Below the pieces are notes generated by a model. That model was not told where the DNA came from, ran no database searches, and worked only from the letters and a program-made list of their open reading frames with translations. Both the position numbers and the translations under genes were made by a program. A stretch of 38,844 bases of DNA, taken from positions 1 to 38,844 of the IMG/VR virus record IMGVR_UViG_3300028782_000004; one strand, given 5' to 3'. Source of the stretch: a virus. Positions 5,837 through 13,150 of the stretch are shown in pieces (the stretch's first letter is position 1; every line of letters begins with the position of its first letter).

Positions 5837-8784
5837 CAGGTGAGCTCCATCACGTCCTCGGCCACCTGGATGGAGTACACCCGCGAGGTGCCGTACACCT
5901 CGATCTCGAACTTCGTGTACTCGTTCGACAGTGGCAAGGTGAACTCCTCCTGACTGGTGACGGTGACCTCGGTCAGCAGCGCCCCGTCAGCGTACAACCG
6001 CAGCAGGATGCTGGAGTAGTCTTCCGCCTTCACCTGGCAGATCGCGAACGCCGTAGGTCGCTCCAGCAGGTTCACTTTGCCGCGCCAGGTGCGCGCCAGC
6101 GGGGTAGCAGGATCGCCATCGAACTCGAAAATGGTCCTACCGTCTGCGTTAGGTGTTTGGTAGTCGAAAGGAGATCCACTGATGATGGTGTCAGAAACGT
6201 CGTCCAAAACTAAAAATAGCGCATCTGTGAGGGGGTCAGAATAACTGGCTGCTGCATGGTGCGACAACTCAATCAAACCGAAACCACTAGGGCTGGTATC
6301 GAGAGCATACGCGCCTAAAGCACCTCCTGTGACTTCGGTCTGTTCATACCCCCAAGAGTTGAAACCTCCCGGAACAGTGTAGGTGAAGTCTGAAGATACA
6401 CTTTTCAGACGTACACCTATGCTGAGGGGGCTATCCGTAGATACACTGGCCTTATAGCCGGTAACGGTCAAACCAGTCACGGTCGGAGACGACCCTTGTC
6501 CTGGATCGCCAGATATCCACCCCCCGTTTAATCCGACCCAGCAGACGTGAGTATCTAGATCGATCGCCATCATTATCGTGTCACCAACCACCACTGCGCC
6601 TAGGTTATCTACAGTAGTTGCATTCTTTTTAACTTGACCAGTGGTTATGCTTACGGAAACTCCGATAGTTACAAGTCCAGTGTCACTTGCTGCACTCAAA
6701 CCTATCTGCCTTTGCGCTTCGAAAGGAAATTCGGTAGCGGATGTAATTGTGAACTCTACGTACCTCTTTCCTGTACTTCTGACCATACTAGACTTTAGTG
6801 AGGCGGGCGATCCAGCACCTCCGGGCCACACTTTAGACGCTGAGGTACCACTATCACTCACGACGTATGTGCCGTTGGTATCTGTGGCGGGATCCCACAC
6901 CGCTGTACTCTCTTCTATGTTTAATGCTCTGTTGTCGTACCACCAGAAGTATGTTTGGTCGTGTACCGCGGCCTGGATCGTCTCCGGCACGAGGTCTTGC
7001 CACTGACGGCGGGTGAACACCCCCTCCGTCACGTTGCGCACAGTCGTCGGGCCGGTCATCGCCATCAGGCCGTCCGGGCTCGCGAACACCACCCCCACCT
7101 GGTCGTTCAGGTACCGCATGGAGCGCTTCGACACGCAGGCCTGCGGCGCTCCGGGCTGGCTCATGCTGTAGGCGGCCGGGTCGTTGCCGCTGGCGCTGTA
7201 GACGAAGCTCTCCGTGCCCACCACCACCGTGGTGTCGATGTTCGCAATCGCCACGATGTCGGTGTCGGTGATGAGGCGGTTGCCTACCGGCCACGCGTGC
7301 GGGCGGTTCTGCGCGCTCAAGCAAAGCTGGTTCTTGCTGAACCCGGCCATGACCCCATTCGGCAGGGCGATGATGCCGCGCAGGTCGTCCGGCGGGAGGT
7401 CAAACTCTTCGCTCTCCAGCACCTCCCCGAGCTGTTCGTCGGTGAGCACGTCCTCGTAGGTCTCGGTCGCCAGCGGGATCTCAGCCACGAACCGGAACAC
7501 GGTCCCGGTGTTGCCGGTGGCGGCCCGGTAGATCCGCTTCGTGGTGATGCCGTACGTGCTGCTGATCCCGCTCGGGATCGCGGTGGGCGTGGTCACCGCC
7601 ACCGACACGCCGTCCGGGCGTTGGATGACGCTGCTGGGTGTGCTGGGGGTGGACTCCTCGCCCAGGTCGTTGACGAACGTGTAGACGTAGCTGGTGGCGA
7701 TGTTCACCGGCGTGAACCCGTTCGACCCGCTGGCCTGGACGTGGATGTTGTCGAAGAGGGTTGCGTACTGGGCGTCCGCGTCATTCCCCGCTACGGCGTT
7801 GATCCCGATGTAGTCGCCCACCGTGAACACCGAAGTGGCGGTCACCGTGGCGATCTGCGCCGAACCTTGCAACACCTGCACCGTCACCGTCTGCGTACCG
7901 TTCGTGTTGACGATCATCACCACGTCGAACGTGTACCAGGTGTCGTAGGCCAAGGAGCACGGCACGGTATCCACTACGGCGCCACCGAACCACCCACCCT
8001 TGTCCGGCTGGTTGAAGATGCGCAGGCCGGTTCCGTTGAACACCTGTGCCGCGCAGCCCACGCCGTCAGCCGACGTGGCCACGGCAAAGCCTGCCCGGCG
8101 GGGAGCTTCGTTGTCGCTGTCGGTGAACTTGAAGTCTGCGCTGGCATGGATCACCGTCGCACTGGCGGTGTCCACTTTTCGGTACGCGTACGGGCCTGCC
8201 CCCGGCTTGCTCTCGTCGAAGCTGAGCTTGTAGCAACTGCCGGGATTACCGCCGGAGGCCTCCTGAGACACGTCGGAGTAAAGACCCCCACCTTGGGCAT
8301 GAGGAGACGCAACCCACTGGCTGCCCAGCACGTCACCCTCGTCCAACACGTCCACGGTGAACGTCGTCGGGCTGGGGTCCACCCCGATCACGAGCGTCGG
8401 CTCCGAGACCGGGCCGGGCACGCCCAACGGCCGGGTGGTGACAGGGTAGGGAGCCGACCCGGTGGTGGCCAGCGCGTAGTTCGTGAATCGGGGTTGGTCG
8501 TACTCGTCCGGCCCGGTGAGGTACACCCGGTACGTCGTGTCCCCGGCAATGGGGCCGCGGGCCACGTCCACGTCGCTCTCCCATGAGAGCCACGCGTCAT
8601 TCAGCAGGTAGATGGTCCGGGCGTCGTTGGCGAGGCTGGCCGTCTCCAGCATGCCGCGCCAGGACTCCAGGTCGCCGGACTGCAGCCGGGCGTTGATCGC
8701 CACCTGGGCGGCGTTGGGGGGCAGCGCCCGCGGCGTCAGTCGGGGTGCTTCACCTCGGAACGAGTCGATCGTGATTTTGGCCAT
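5836..8784 (-). CDS. Large tail protein with lectin-like and SPRY-like domains, 982 aa
   Basis: The N-terminus (about 1-60, RGEAPRLTPRALPPNAAQVA) and residues 360-615 match the architecture of podovirus tail-stabilisation or tubular proteins that carry adhesive inserts. Residues about 165-350 look like a concanavalin/LamG-type jelly roll (SCYKLSFDES, AYDTWYTFDVVM, ATLFDNIHVQ). Residues about 630-820 look like a B30.2/SPRY domain (RYVEFTITSATEFPF, CWVGLNGGWISGDPGQGSSP). DNA from about 6130 to 6960, which encodes the SPRY-like part, is much more AT-rich than the flanks, suggesting a swapped-in domain. Probable job: tail tube or hub plus host-surface binding. It starts a few bases after the upstream stop. 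Confidence 0.85.
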   Translation of the reverse strand: MAKITIDSFRGEAPRLTPRALPPNAAQVAINARLQSGDLESWRGMLETASLANDARTIYLLNDAWLSWESDVDVARGPIAGDTTYRVYLTGPDEYDQPRFTNYALATTGSAPYPVTTRPLGVPGPVSEPTLVIGVDPSPTTFTVDVLDEGDVLGSQWVASPHAQGGGLYSDVSQEASGGNPGSCYKLSFDESKPGAGPYAYRKVDTASATVIHASADFKFTDSDNEAPRRAGFAVATSADGVGCAAQVFNGTGLRIFNQPDKGGWFGGAVVDTVPCSLAYDTWYTFDVVMIVNTNGTQTVTVQVLQGSAQIATVTATSVFTVGDYIGINAVAGNDADAQYATLFDNIHVQASGSNGFTPVNIATSYVYTFVNDLGEESTPSTPSSVIQRPDGVSVAVTTPTAIPSGISSTYGITTKRIYRAATGNTGTVFRFVAEIPLATETYEDVLTDEQLGEVLESEEFDLPPDDLRGIIALPNGVMAGFSKNQLCLSAQNRPHAWPVGNRLITDTDIVAIANIDTTVVVGTESFVYSASGNDPAAYSMSQPGAPQACVSKRSMRYLNDQVGVVFASPDGLMAMTGPTTVRNVTEGVFTRRQWQDLVPETIQAAVHDQTYFWWYDNRALNIEESTAVWDPATDTNGTYVVSDSGTSASKVWPGGAGSPASLKSSMVRSTGKRYVEFTITSATEFPFEAQRQIGLSAASDTGLVTIGVSVSITTGQVKKNATTVDNLGAVVVGDTIMMAIDLDTHVCWVGLNGGWISGDPGQGSSPTVTGLTVTGYKASVSTDSPLSIGVRLKSVSSDFTYTVPGGFNSWGYEQTEVTGGALGAYALDTSPSGFGLIELSHHAAASYSDPLTDALFLVLDDVSDTIISGSPFDYQTPNADGRTIFEFDGDPATPLARTWRGKVNLLERPTAFAICQVKAEDYSSILLRLYADGALLTEVTVTSQEEFTLPLSNEYTKFEIEVYGTSRVYSIQVAEDVMELT

Positions 8785-8787
8785 GCA

Positions 8788-9429
8788 TCAGAACCCCGGC
8801 CGCACGAAGAGCCGCGGGCGGGCCCGCACGCTGCCCGTGTTGTAGCCGCGCTGCTCGTCCGCTTTGGCGTTGTTGATCGCCGACTGGAACTCCTTCTGCC
8901 GCTTCAAGGCCTGGCTGTGGTCGGTCCACGGCTGGCGAGGCAGATCCAGCAAGTACCCGAGCGCGCCGGCCATCAGCGCCAGGCTCCACTTGCGATCCAG
9001 TGCGTCAGGGATGGTCGTCGCTGTGCGGATGGGCTGCACTTGCGCCATGACCGTGAGCGTGTAGGCCGCGTCCGGGGTCCGGTGCAGCACCAGGGCACCC
9101 TCGGGACTGTAGGAGTACCACCGCGGCTGGGCGTTGTCGGTGTTCAAACACTTGGTCGTGGCGTCCAGCGGGGGCAGTTCCCACTGCTGCCCGCGGCTGT
9201 CGGTGCCGATCACCTGCCGCACGCCGATCACCTCCAAGCCTTCGTCCGCGGACCCCAGCACGTACGACGGGTCGTCCACGGCGGTCGTGATGTCGGCCAA
9301 GGTCTCGCGCAGCCAGCGTGTCTGCCCGCAGAAGGTCCGCGCGGCGTCCACGTAGGCTCGGGTGAGGGTGGCTGTGGGGCACCGCCGCGCGATCTGCGCG
9401 ATGCGCGGCAAGGCATCGACGATGTTCAT
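8788..9429 (-). CDS. Hypothetical head-tail module protein, 213 aa
   Basis: The start ATG 9429 overlaps the upstream TGA as ATGA; an upstream in-frame start at 9507 would add an implausible extension. The protein begins with a helical part (ALPRIAQIARRCPTATLTRA), has a beta-rich centre (LVLHRTPDAAYTLTVMAQVQ) and ends in a helical, basic segment. This alternation and its position after the capsid and before the tail hub fit a head-tail connector or adaptor. No catalytic residues are evident. Confidence 0.85.
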   Translation of the reverse strand: MNIVDALPRIAQIARRCPTATLTRAYVDAARTFCGQTRWLRETLADITTAVDDPSYVLGSADEGLEVIGVRQVIGTDSRGQQWELPPLDATTKCLNTDNAQPRWYSYSPEGALVLHRTPDAAYTLTVMAQVQPIRTATTIPDALDRKWSLALMAGALGYLLDLPRQPWTDHSQALKRQKEFQSAINNAKADEQRGYNTGSVRARPRLFVRPGF

Positions 9430-10070
9430 TGCATGCCTTCCGAGACGGAGACCTTGGGTGCGATGGCGACTTGCGCCTGGGTGTTCAGGCCCACGGCCTG
9501 GGCCCACTGCTGCCTGTAGTACCCGCTCTTGGTCAAGTCCTGGCGCTTGGAGTTCTTGGCGTAGGCTCGGTGCAGCACGTAGTCCACCAGCAGGGGTTGG
9601 TAGATGTCATCCACCAGCAGGTCGTCGGCCGTGCTGGTCACCGCCGGGTGCACCGCGCCGTACATCGTCCGCACCTCGCCCGTCCCATCGTTGGGTGGTG
9701 TCACGACGAACCGGCGCGGGTCACGCGGGTCGGCGGTGTAGTGCTGCACGTCGCGCTCGCGGTCGGCGGGCGTGAGGAACCGGTTGCACTCGTCCAGCAG
9801 CTCCTTGTCCACCAAGGTCACCGGTGTGCCGCTGTAGGCGTTCTCGAACACGTCGATCAGCGAGATGCCGTCTGTCGGCAGCTGCTGCAGTGACCCGCCG
9901 TCCATCTCGACGTTCCCGCGCTTCGTGTACAGGTCCGGCTTGACGGCGGAGGTGGCGCGCAGCGCCTCGTTGACGTAGCGGACCAGTTCCGCGTCCGGCC
10001 ACGCCACCGCTGCGGCATCCAGCAGGGTGCCGCGGGCGGTGGTGACAACATCGGCGACGGTCAGCGCCAC
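9426..10070 (-). CDS. Head-tail adaptor-like phage protein, 214 aa
   Basis: The start codon is GTG at 10070, three bases after the TAA of the upstream gene. The N-terminal helical region (LTVADVVTTARGTLLD, ELVRYVNEALRATSAV) and the later DDIYQPLLVDYVLHRAYAKN helix are typical of podovirus adaptor proteins that sit on the portal. Coupled by ATGA to the next gene. Assignment rests on helix pattern and gene order, not on a motif. Confidence 0.75.
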   Translation of the reverse strand: MALTVADVVTTARGTLLDAAAVAWPDAELVRYVNEALRATSAVKPDLYTKRGNVEMDGGSLQQLPTDGISLIDVFENAYSGTPVTLVDKELLDECNRFLTPADRERDVQHYTADPRDPRRFVVTPPNDGTGEVRTMYGAVHPAVTSTADDLLVDDIYQPLLVDYVLHRAYAKNSKRQDLTKSGYYRQQWAQAVGLNTQAQVAIAPKVSVSEGMQ

Positions 10071-10073
10071 GGC

Positions 10074-10490
10074 TTAGCCCAGGGCGTCCGAGGTTTCCAA
10101 CGTGGCCAGGTATTTGGTGAAGTCCACACGTAGGTTCTCCACCGTCTTGCGGGCGTCCAGCGCGTAGCCGTACTCCACGCTGGCGAAGGCGATCAGGTCG
10201 TCCTTGTCGGCCGTGGCCACCACGAAAGGCGCCGGTTCGGCTTCTACCACCACGCGCGCACGCTTCGGGCCGATACCGGACTTCAGATAGTCCATCCGCT
10301 CCTTGGCGGAGGCGTTGATGTCCCCGGTGTAGACGCGGTAGTCCGGGTTCTTGCGGATGTTCGGCACGTTCGGGAACAGGCGCCCGTCGTTGACGTTGAT
10401 GCACATCGGGTTCGTCTTGTCCTGCGAGTACCGCTTGGACTTCTGACGTTGGGCGACTGCCTGGATCTCTTGCTGGGAGCTGATGGCCAT
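10074..10490 (-). CDS. Hypothetical head-module protein, 138 aa
   Basis: Small soluble protein with a basic N-terminus (AQRQKSKRYSQDKTNPMCIN), a beta-like centre (KRARVVVEAEPAPFVV) and a helical end. A GAGGAAA ribosome binding site lies seven bases before ATG 10490. It sits between the capsid-proximal small gene and the adaptor. Decoration, head-completion or connector roles are all possible; I do not recognise the family. Confidence 0.8.
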   Translation of the reverse strand: MAISSQQEIQAVAQRQKSKRYSQDKTNPMCINVNDGRLFPNVPNIRKNPDYRVYTGDINASAKERMDYLKSGIGPKRARVVVEAEPAPFVVATADKDDLIAFASVEYGYALDARKTVENLRVDFTKYLATLETSDALG

Positions 10491-10518
10491 GTGTTTCCTC
10501 CAAGGCGCGAGTTGAGAG

Positions 10519-10543
10519 CCAGGCCCGGCCTGGTGGTCGGGCC
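10519..10543 (-). terminator. Intergenic hairpin without U-tract
   Basis: Between two head-module genes lie nested inverted repeats: CCAGGC-ccg-GCCTGG (10519-10533) and GGCCCG...CGGGCC (10522-10543). No T-run follows on the minus strand, so it is more likely an mRNA-processing or stability element, or a weak attenuator, than a true terminator. Confidence 0.45.
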
Positions 10544-10553
10544 CGGGGTTGGA

Positions 10554-10760
10554 TTACGAGCCGGACGGGCTCGAATCGGGCGTCAGGGCACGGATCTTCA
10601 TCGGACCCTTGCCACCGCCGGTGGTGACATCGACGGTGGGCTTGCCGCTCGGGTACCGCGGCTTGGCCTTGCCCTTGGCCATGTTGAGCTGGTGGGTGAT
10701 GGTGTCGGGCGGCAGCAGCGCCTGAACGCTCTCGCCGTAGGGGGTGACGATCTTGACCAT
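10554..10760 (-). CDS. Small head-module protein, 68 aa
   Basis: Begins MVKIVTPYGESVQALLPPD and is followed by a basic, Gly/Pro/Ser-rich tail (GGGKGPMKIRALTPDSSPSG), probably flexible. GGAGATCCAAC before ATG 10760 provides a good ribosome binding site. It is flanked by hairpins and follows the capsid gene directly. It may be a head decoration or minor capsid component; there is no motif to decide. Confidence 0.65.
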   Translation of the reverse strand: MVKIVTPYGESVQALLPPDTITHQLNMAKGKAKPRYPSGKPTVDVTTGGGKGPMKIRALTPDSSPSGS

Positions 10761-10801
10761 GTTGGATCTCCAGGTGAAGGTTGCAGTTTGCGGGTTGAGG
10801 C

Positions 10802-10820
10802 GCCCGGCCTGGGGCCGGGC
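10802..10820 (-). terminator. Hairpin after the capsid gene
   Basis: A perfect 8-bp stem GCCCGGCC / GGCCGGGC with a 3-base loop lies just after the capsid stop (10828-10830) on the transcribed strand. It lacks a U-tract. Hairpins 3' of capsid genes commonly stabilise or segment late mRNA, which would allow high capsid yield; that role is inferred. Confidence 0.55.
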
Positions 10821-10827
10821 TGCCTGC

Positions 10828-11760
10828 TTACGCCGGGGCCACGACGGCGGTACCGATGTACTGCCCCTCGATGACCTTGAACCCGAACACCATCAGGCCC
10901 TGGATCAGGTACCCGAAGTCGTTCGGATTGTCGATCATCCGGAGCTGCACGATCTGCGATGCGAACGTCAGGCCGGCACTGTGGCCGAACATCACGTACG
11001 TGGCCGGGCCCGGGCTGGTCTGGCGGAGCAGGTTGCGCGACTGGTAGATCATGAACCGGTCGATCATCCCGACCTTGCCGTTGCGCAGGATCGAGGTGTT
11101 GTCCCCGGCCAGGCTGGCGATCTTCAGGTCGGACTTCTTGATCCGAGCCGTGAACCACGGAGGCACCACCATCCAGCGGCCTTCGTCGGGCACATCCTGC
11201 TCGTCCAGCACGGTGCCGCAATCCACCATGAAGTCCAGCACGTTGGTCTTGCTCACGCCGAACGGCGTGGTGCTGTCGCCCAGGTCGATGGAGCTGTCCA
11301 CGCCCGCCACGCGCCCGCTGTTGTCCGCGGACACCTGGGCCGGGATCGTCTCCAGCACCTCGGCGTCGGCCGCCAGCCGAAGCTGGATGCTGCCGTCGTC
11401 AGCGAAGACGTTCGCCATGTCGATGTCGGACTGAGCCGCATCGACGGTGTTGAGCGCGACGGCGAACGACTTGGCCTGATCGATCGTCAGGCTGACGGCC
11501 ACGCTGGCCGGGTACTCGTTGGCCAGCCCGCCACCGATCGTGTAGTCGGAGACGGTGACATCCGGCACGGTGCGGATGATGACGTTGTTGCCGTAGCCGG
11601 TGATCTCGCCCTCGTAGTCGGTCGAGGCGATCTCGCCGAACACGGTGGACTTGTAGAACTTCTCGACCAGCTTGCCCGAGTACAGCTCGGGGATGAACTT
11701 GGAAGCGGACCCTACGGTGTAGTCAGTTTGACCGGAGGACCGTGCGACGCCGATGGACAT
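10828..11760 (-). CDS. Major capsid protein, 310 aa
   Basis: The length, mixed alpha/beta composition and position straight after the scaffold indicate an HK97-fold coat protein. An N-terminal arm (GQTDYTVGSASKFIPELYSG) leads into a long E-loop-like region (NNVIIRTVPDVTVSDYTI). Later comes a P-domain-type stretch with GRWMVVPPWFTARIKKSD and a C-terminal beta core (YVMFGHSAGLTFASQ). AAGGAAACACC precedes ATG 11760. No protease domain is visible, so maturation would rely on scaffold release. Hairpins follow the gene. Family assignment is by context and recognisable fold pattern. Confidence 0.85.
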   Translation of the reverse strand: MSIGVARSSGQTDYTVGSASKFIPELYSGKLVEKFYKSTVFGEIASTDYEGEITGYGNNVIIRTVPDVTVSDYTIGGGLANEYPASVAVSLTIDQAKSFAVALNTVDAAQSDIDMANVFADDGSIQLRLAADAEVLETIPAQVSADNSGRVAGVDSSIDLGDSTTPFGVSKTNVLDFMVDCGTVLDEQDVPDEGRWMVVPPWFTARIKKSDLKIASLAGDNTSILRNGKVGMIDRFMIYQSRNLLRQTSPGPATYVMFGHSAGLTFASQIVQLRMIDNPNDFGYLIQGLMVFGFKVIEGQYIGTAVVAPA

Positions 11761-11805
11761 GGTGTTTCCTTGGTGGTTGGCGCGTTACCCGGCATGTGGC
11801 CGGAA

Positions 11806-12813
11806 TCACTGCCCCAATCGCCGCTCGAACTCCACACGCTCTTGATCCGTCACGTACCCTGGCTGACCAATCCGCTTCGTCGCCGCTCGCTTGTAGAAGT
11901 CCGCAATCTCCTTCGGACTCGGACGCCCCGTGGCACCGGTGTTCGGCTGCCGATTCGGGGGTACATCCCCGGTCGGCTGAGCACCTTTGCCGCGCGGCGC
12001 CACAGGGGGCGTCGGCGCTGGAGCAGGTGCCGGCACGGGCTGCAGCGTGGCCTGGTACGCCTTGAACATCCTGGCCACCCGGGGCGCGTCGCGCCGACCG
12101 TTGTGCCTGTCCAAAGTGACCTGCCGCTGCTCGCCGGTGTCGTCATCCGTTTCCGCCAACCACTCCAACCACGCCGGGTCCTTGTCGATCGTGAGGCAAT
12201 CGGGGACCAGTTCCAGCAGCTTGGCGATGTAGCGTTCCTGGGCTTCGTCCTCCGCGGCTCTCGCTGCGGCGGCTTGCTGCTCCTGGATCGGCTTCAGGGC
12301 CTCCTGGGCGCTGTCTTGGGCGACCTTCTGCGCCGTGGCGATCATCGCCTGGCACTTCGCTTCACCCAGCGTCTCGATCTCCTCGGCACTGAAGTGCTTC
12401 GACAGATCGACTGGTGCTTGTGGTTGCGCGGCTTTCAGGTCACGGACCTGCTCCTGCAACTTGGTCATCTCCTGGCGATGCAGCGCTTTTTCGGTCCGGC
12501 GTTCCTCCGCGATGGCGGCCAACCGTCCTGAGATTGAGCGGTTCTTCTGCTCAAGATCACCGATCTGCCGGAGCAGATCCTGGATGGTCGGCAGCACCGG
12601 TGCGGTGGGTGCCAGATCGACGGGCGGGGCCGTCGTTACAGGAGGGGTTGCGTTCTCGGTCGGGGGTGCCTCAGTTGCCTGGGGCGCAGCACCGGTCGGG
12701 TCCGCGGGATCTTGTCTCCGGTCCTTCTTGCCGTACTGCTCGTCGAGCTTCGTGCTCTTTCGCAGTACCGCACGGGGGAGGCGTGTGGTGTTCAACGTGG
12801 CGTCAGGGGCCAT
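11806..12813 (-). CDS. Scaffold protein, 335 aa
   Basis: Highly charged, low-complexity protein: Pro/Thr/Ala-rich linkers (residues about 40-75), a long coiled coil (about 80-150, LRQIGDLEQKNRSISGRLAA), a second helical segment (about 155-185) and a basic Pro-rich region, ending with ADFYKRAATKRIGQPG. This is the usual composition and position (portal, scaffold, coat) of a podovirus scaffold that drives procapsid assembly and then leaves. It starts with ATG 12813 about 80 bases after the 81-aa gene. No protease motif is seen. Confidence 0.85.
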   Translation of the reverse strand: MAPDATLNTTRLPRAVLRKSTKLDEQYGKKDRRQDPADPTGAAPQATEAPPTENATPPVTTAPPVDLAPTAPVLPTIQDLLRQIGDLEQKNRSISGRLAAIAEERRTEKALHRQEMTKLQEQVRDLKAAQPQAPVDLSKHFSAEEIETLGEAKCQAMIATAQKVAQDSAQEALKPIQEQQAAAARAAEDEAQERYIAKLLELVPDCLTIDKDPAWLEWLAETDDDTGEQRQVTLDRHNGRRDAPRVARMFKAYQATLQPVPAPAPAPTPPVAPRGKGAQPTGDVPPNRQPNTGATGRPSPKEIADFYKRAATKRIGQPGYVTDQERVEFERRLGQ

Positions 12814-12895
12814 TAGTCAGGTCTCCGCGAGCAGGACACGCAAGGGTCCAGATGTCGCATGCTCGGGGGAGGCGAGACACCCCTGCCCAGCCTGT

Positions 12896-13141
12896 TTACG
12901 CCGTCAGCCGGGGCGCACGAGGCGCGGACTGGGGCGCAGATTTGGCGCTGAGCTTGGCGATCAGCCAGTCGAGCCGGCCTGCGTCACCTTGCGCCCGGTA
13001 CATGCCCTGGTCGCTCAGTTTCCGCAAACTCTGCTCTACGGCCGCCAGCTCGGCGCCGAGGATCTCTTGCAACGACCGGGCGTCGGGGGTTCGCGAGAAC
13101 CGCTCCAAGAACGCAAGTTGGTCGTTGGTCAGTTGATTCAT
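12896..13141 (-). CDS. Small hypothetical protein, 81 aa
   Basis: A helical, soluble protein (LTNDQLAFLERFSRTP, ELAAVEQSLRKLSDQG) with an AKLSAKSAPQSAPRAP tail. It starts a few bases after the portal stop. Position between portal and scaffold suggests a head-morphogenesis accessory. No family recognised. Confidence 0.75.
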   Translation of the reverse strand: MNQLTNDQLAFLERFSRTPDARSLQEILGAELAAVEQSLRKLSDQGMYRAQGDAGRLDWLIAKLSAKSAPQSAPRAPRLTA

Positions 13142-13150
13142 TGGGGTGGA

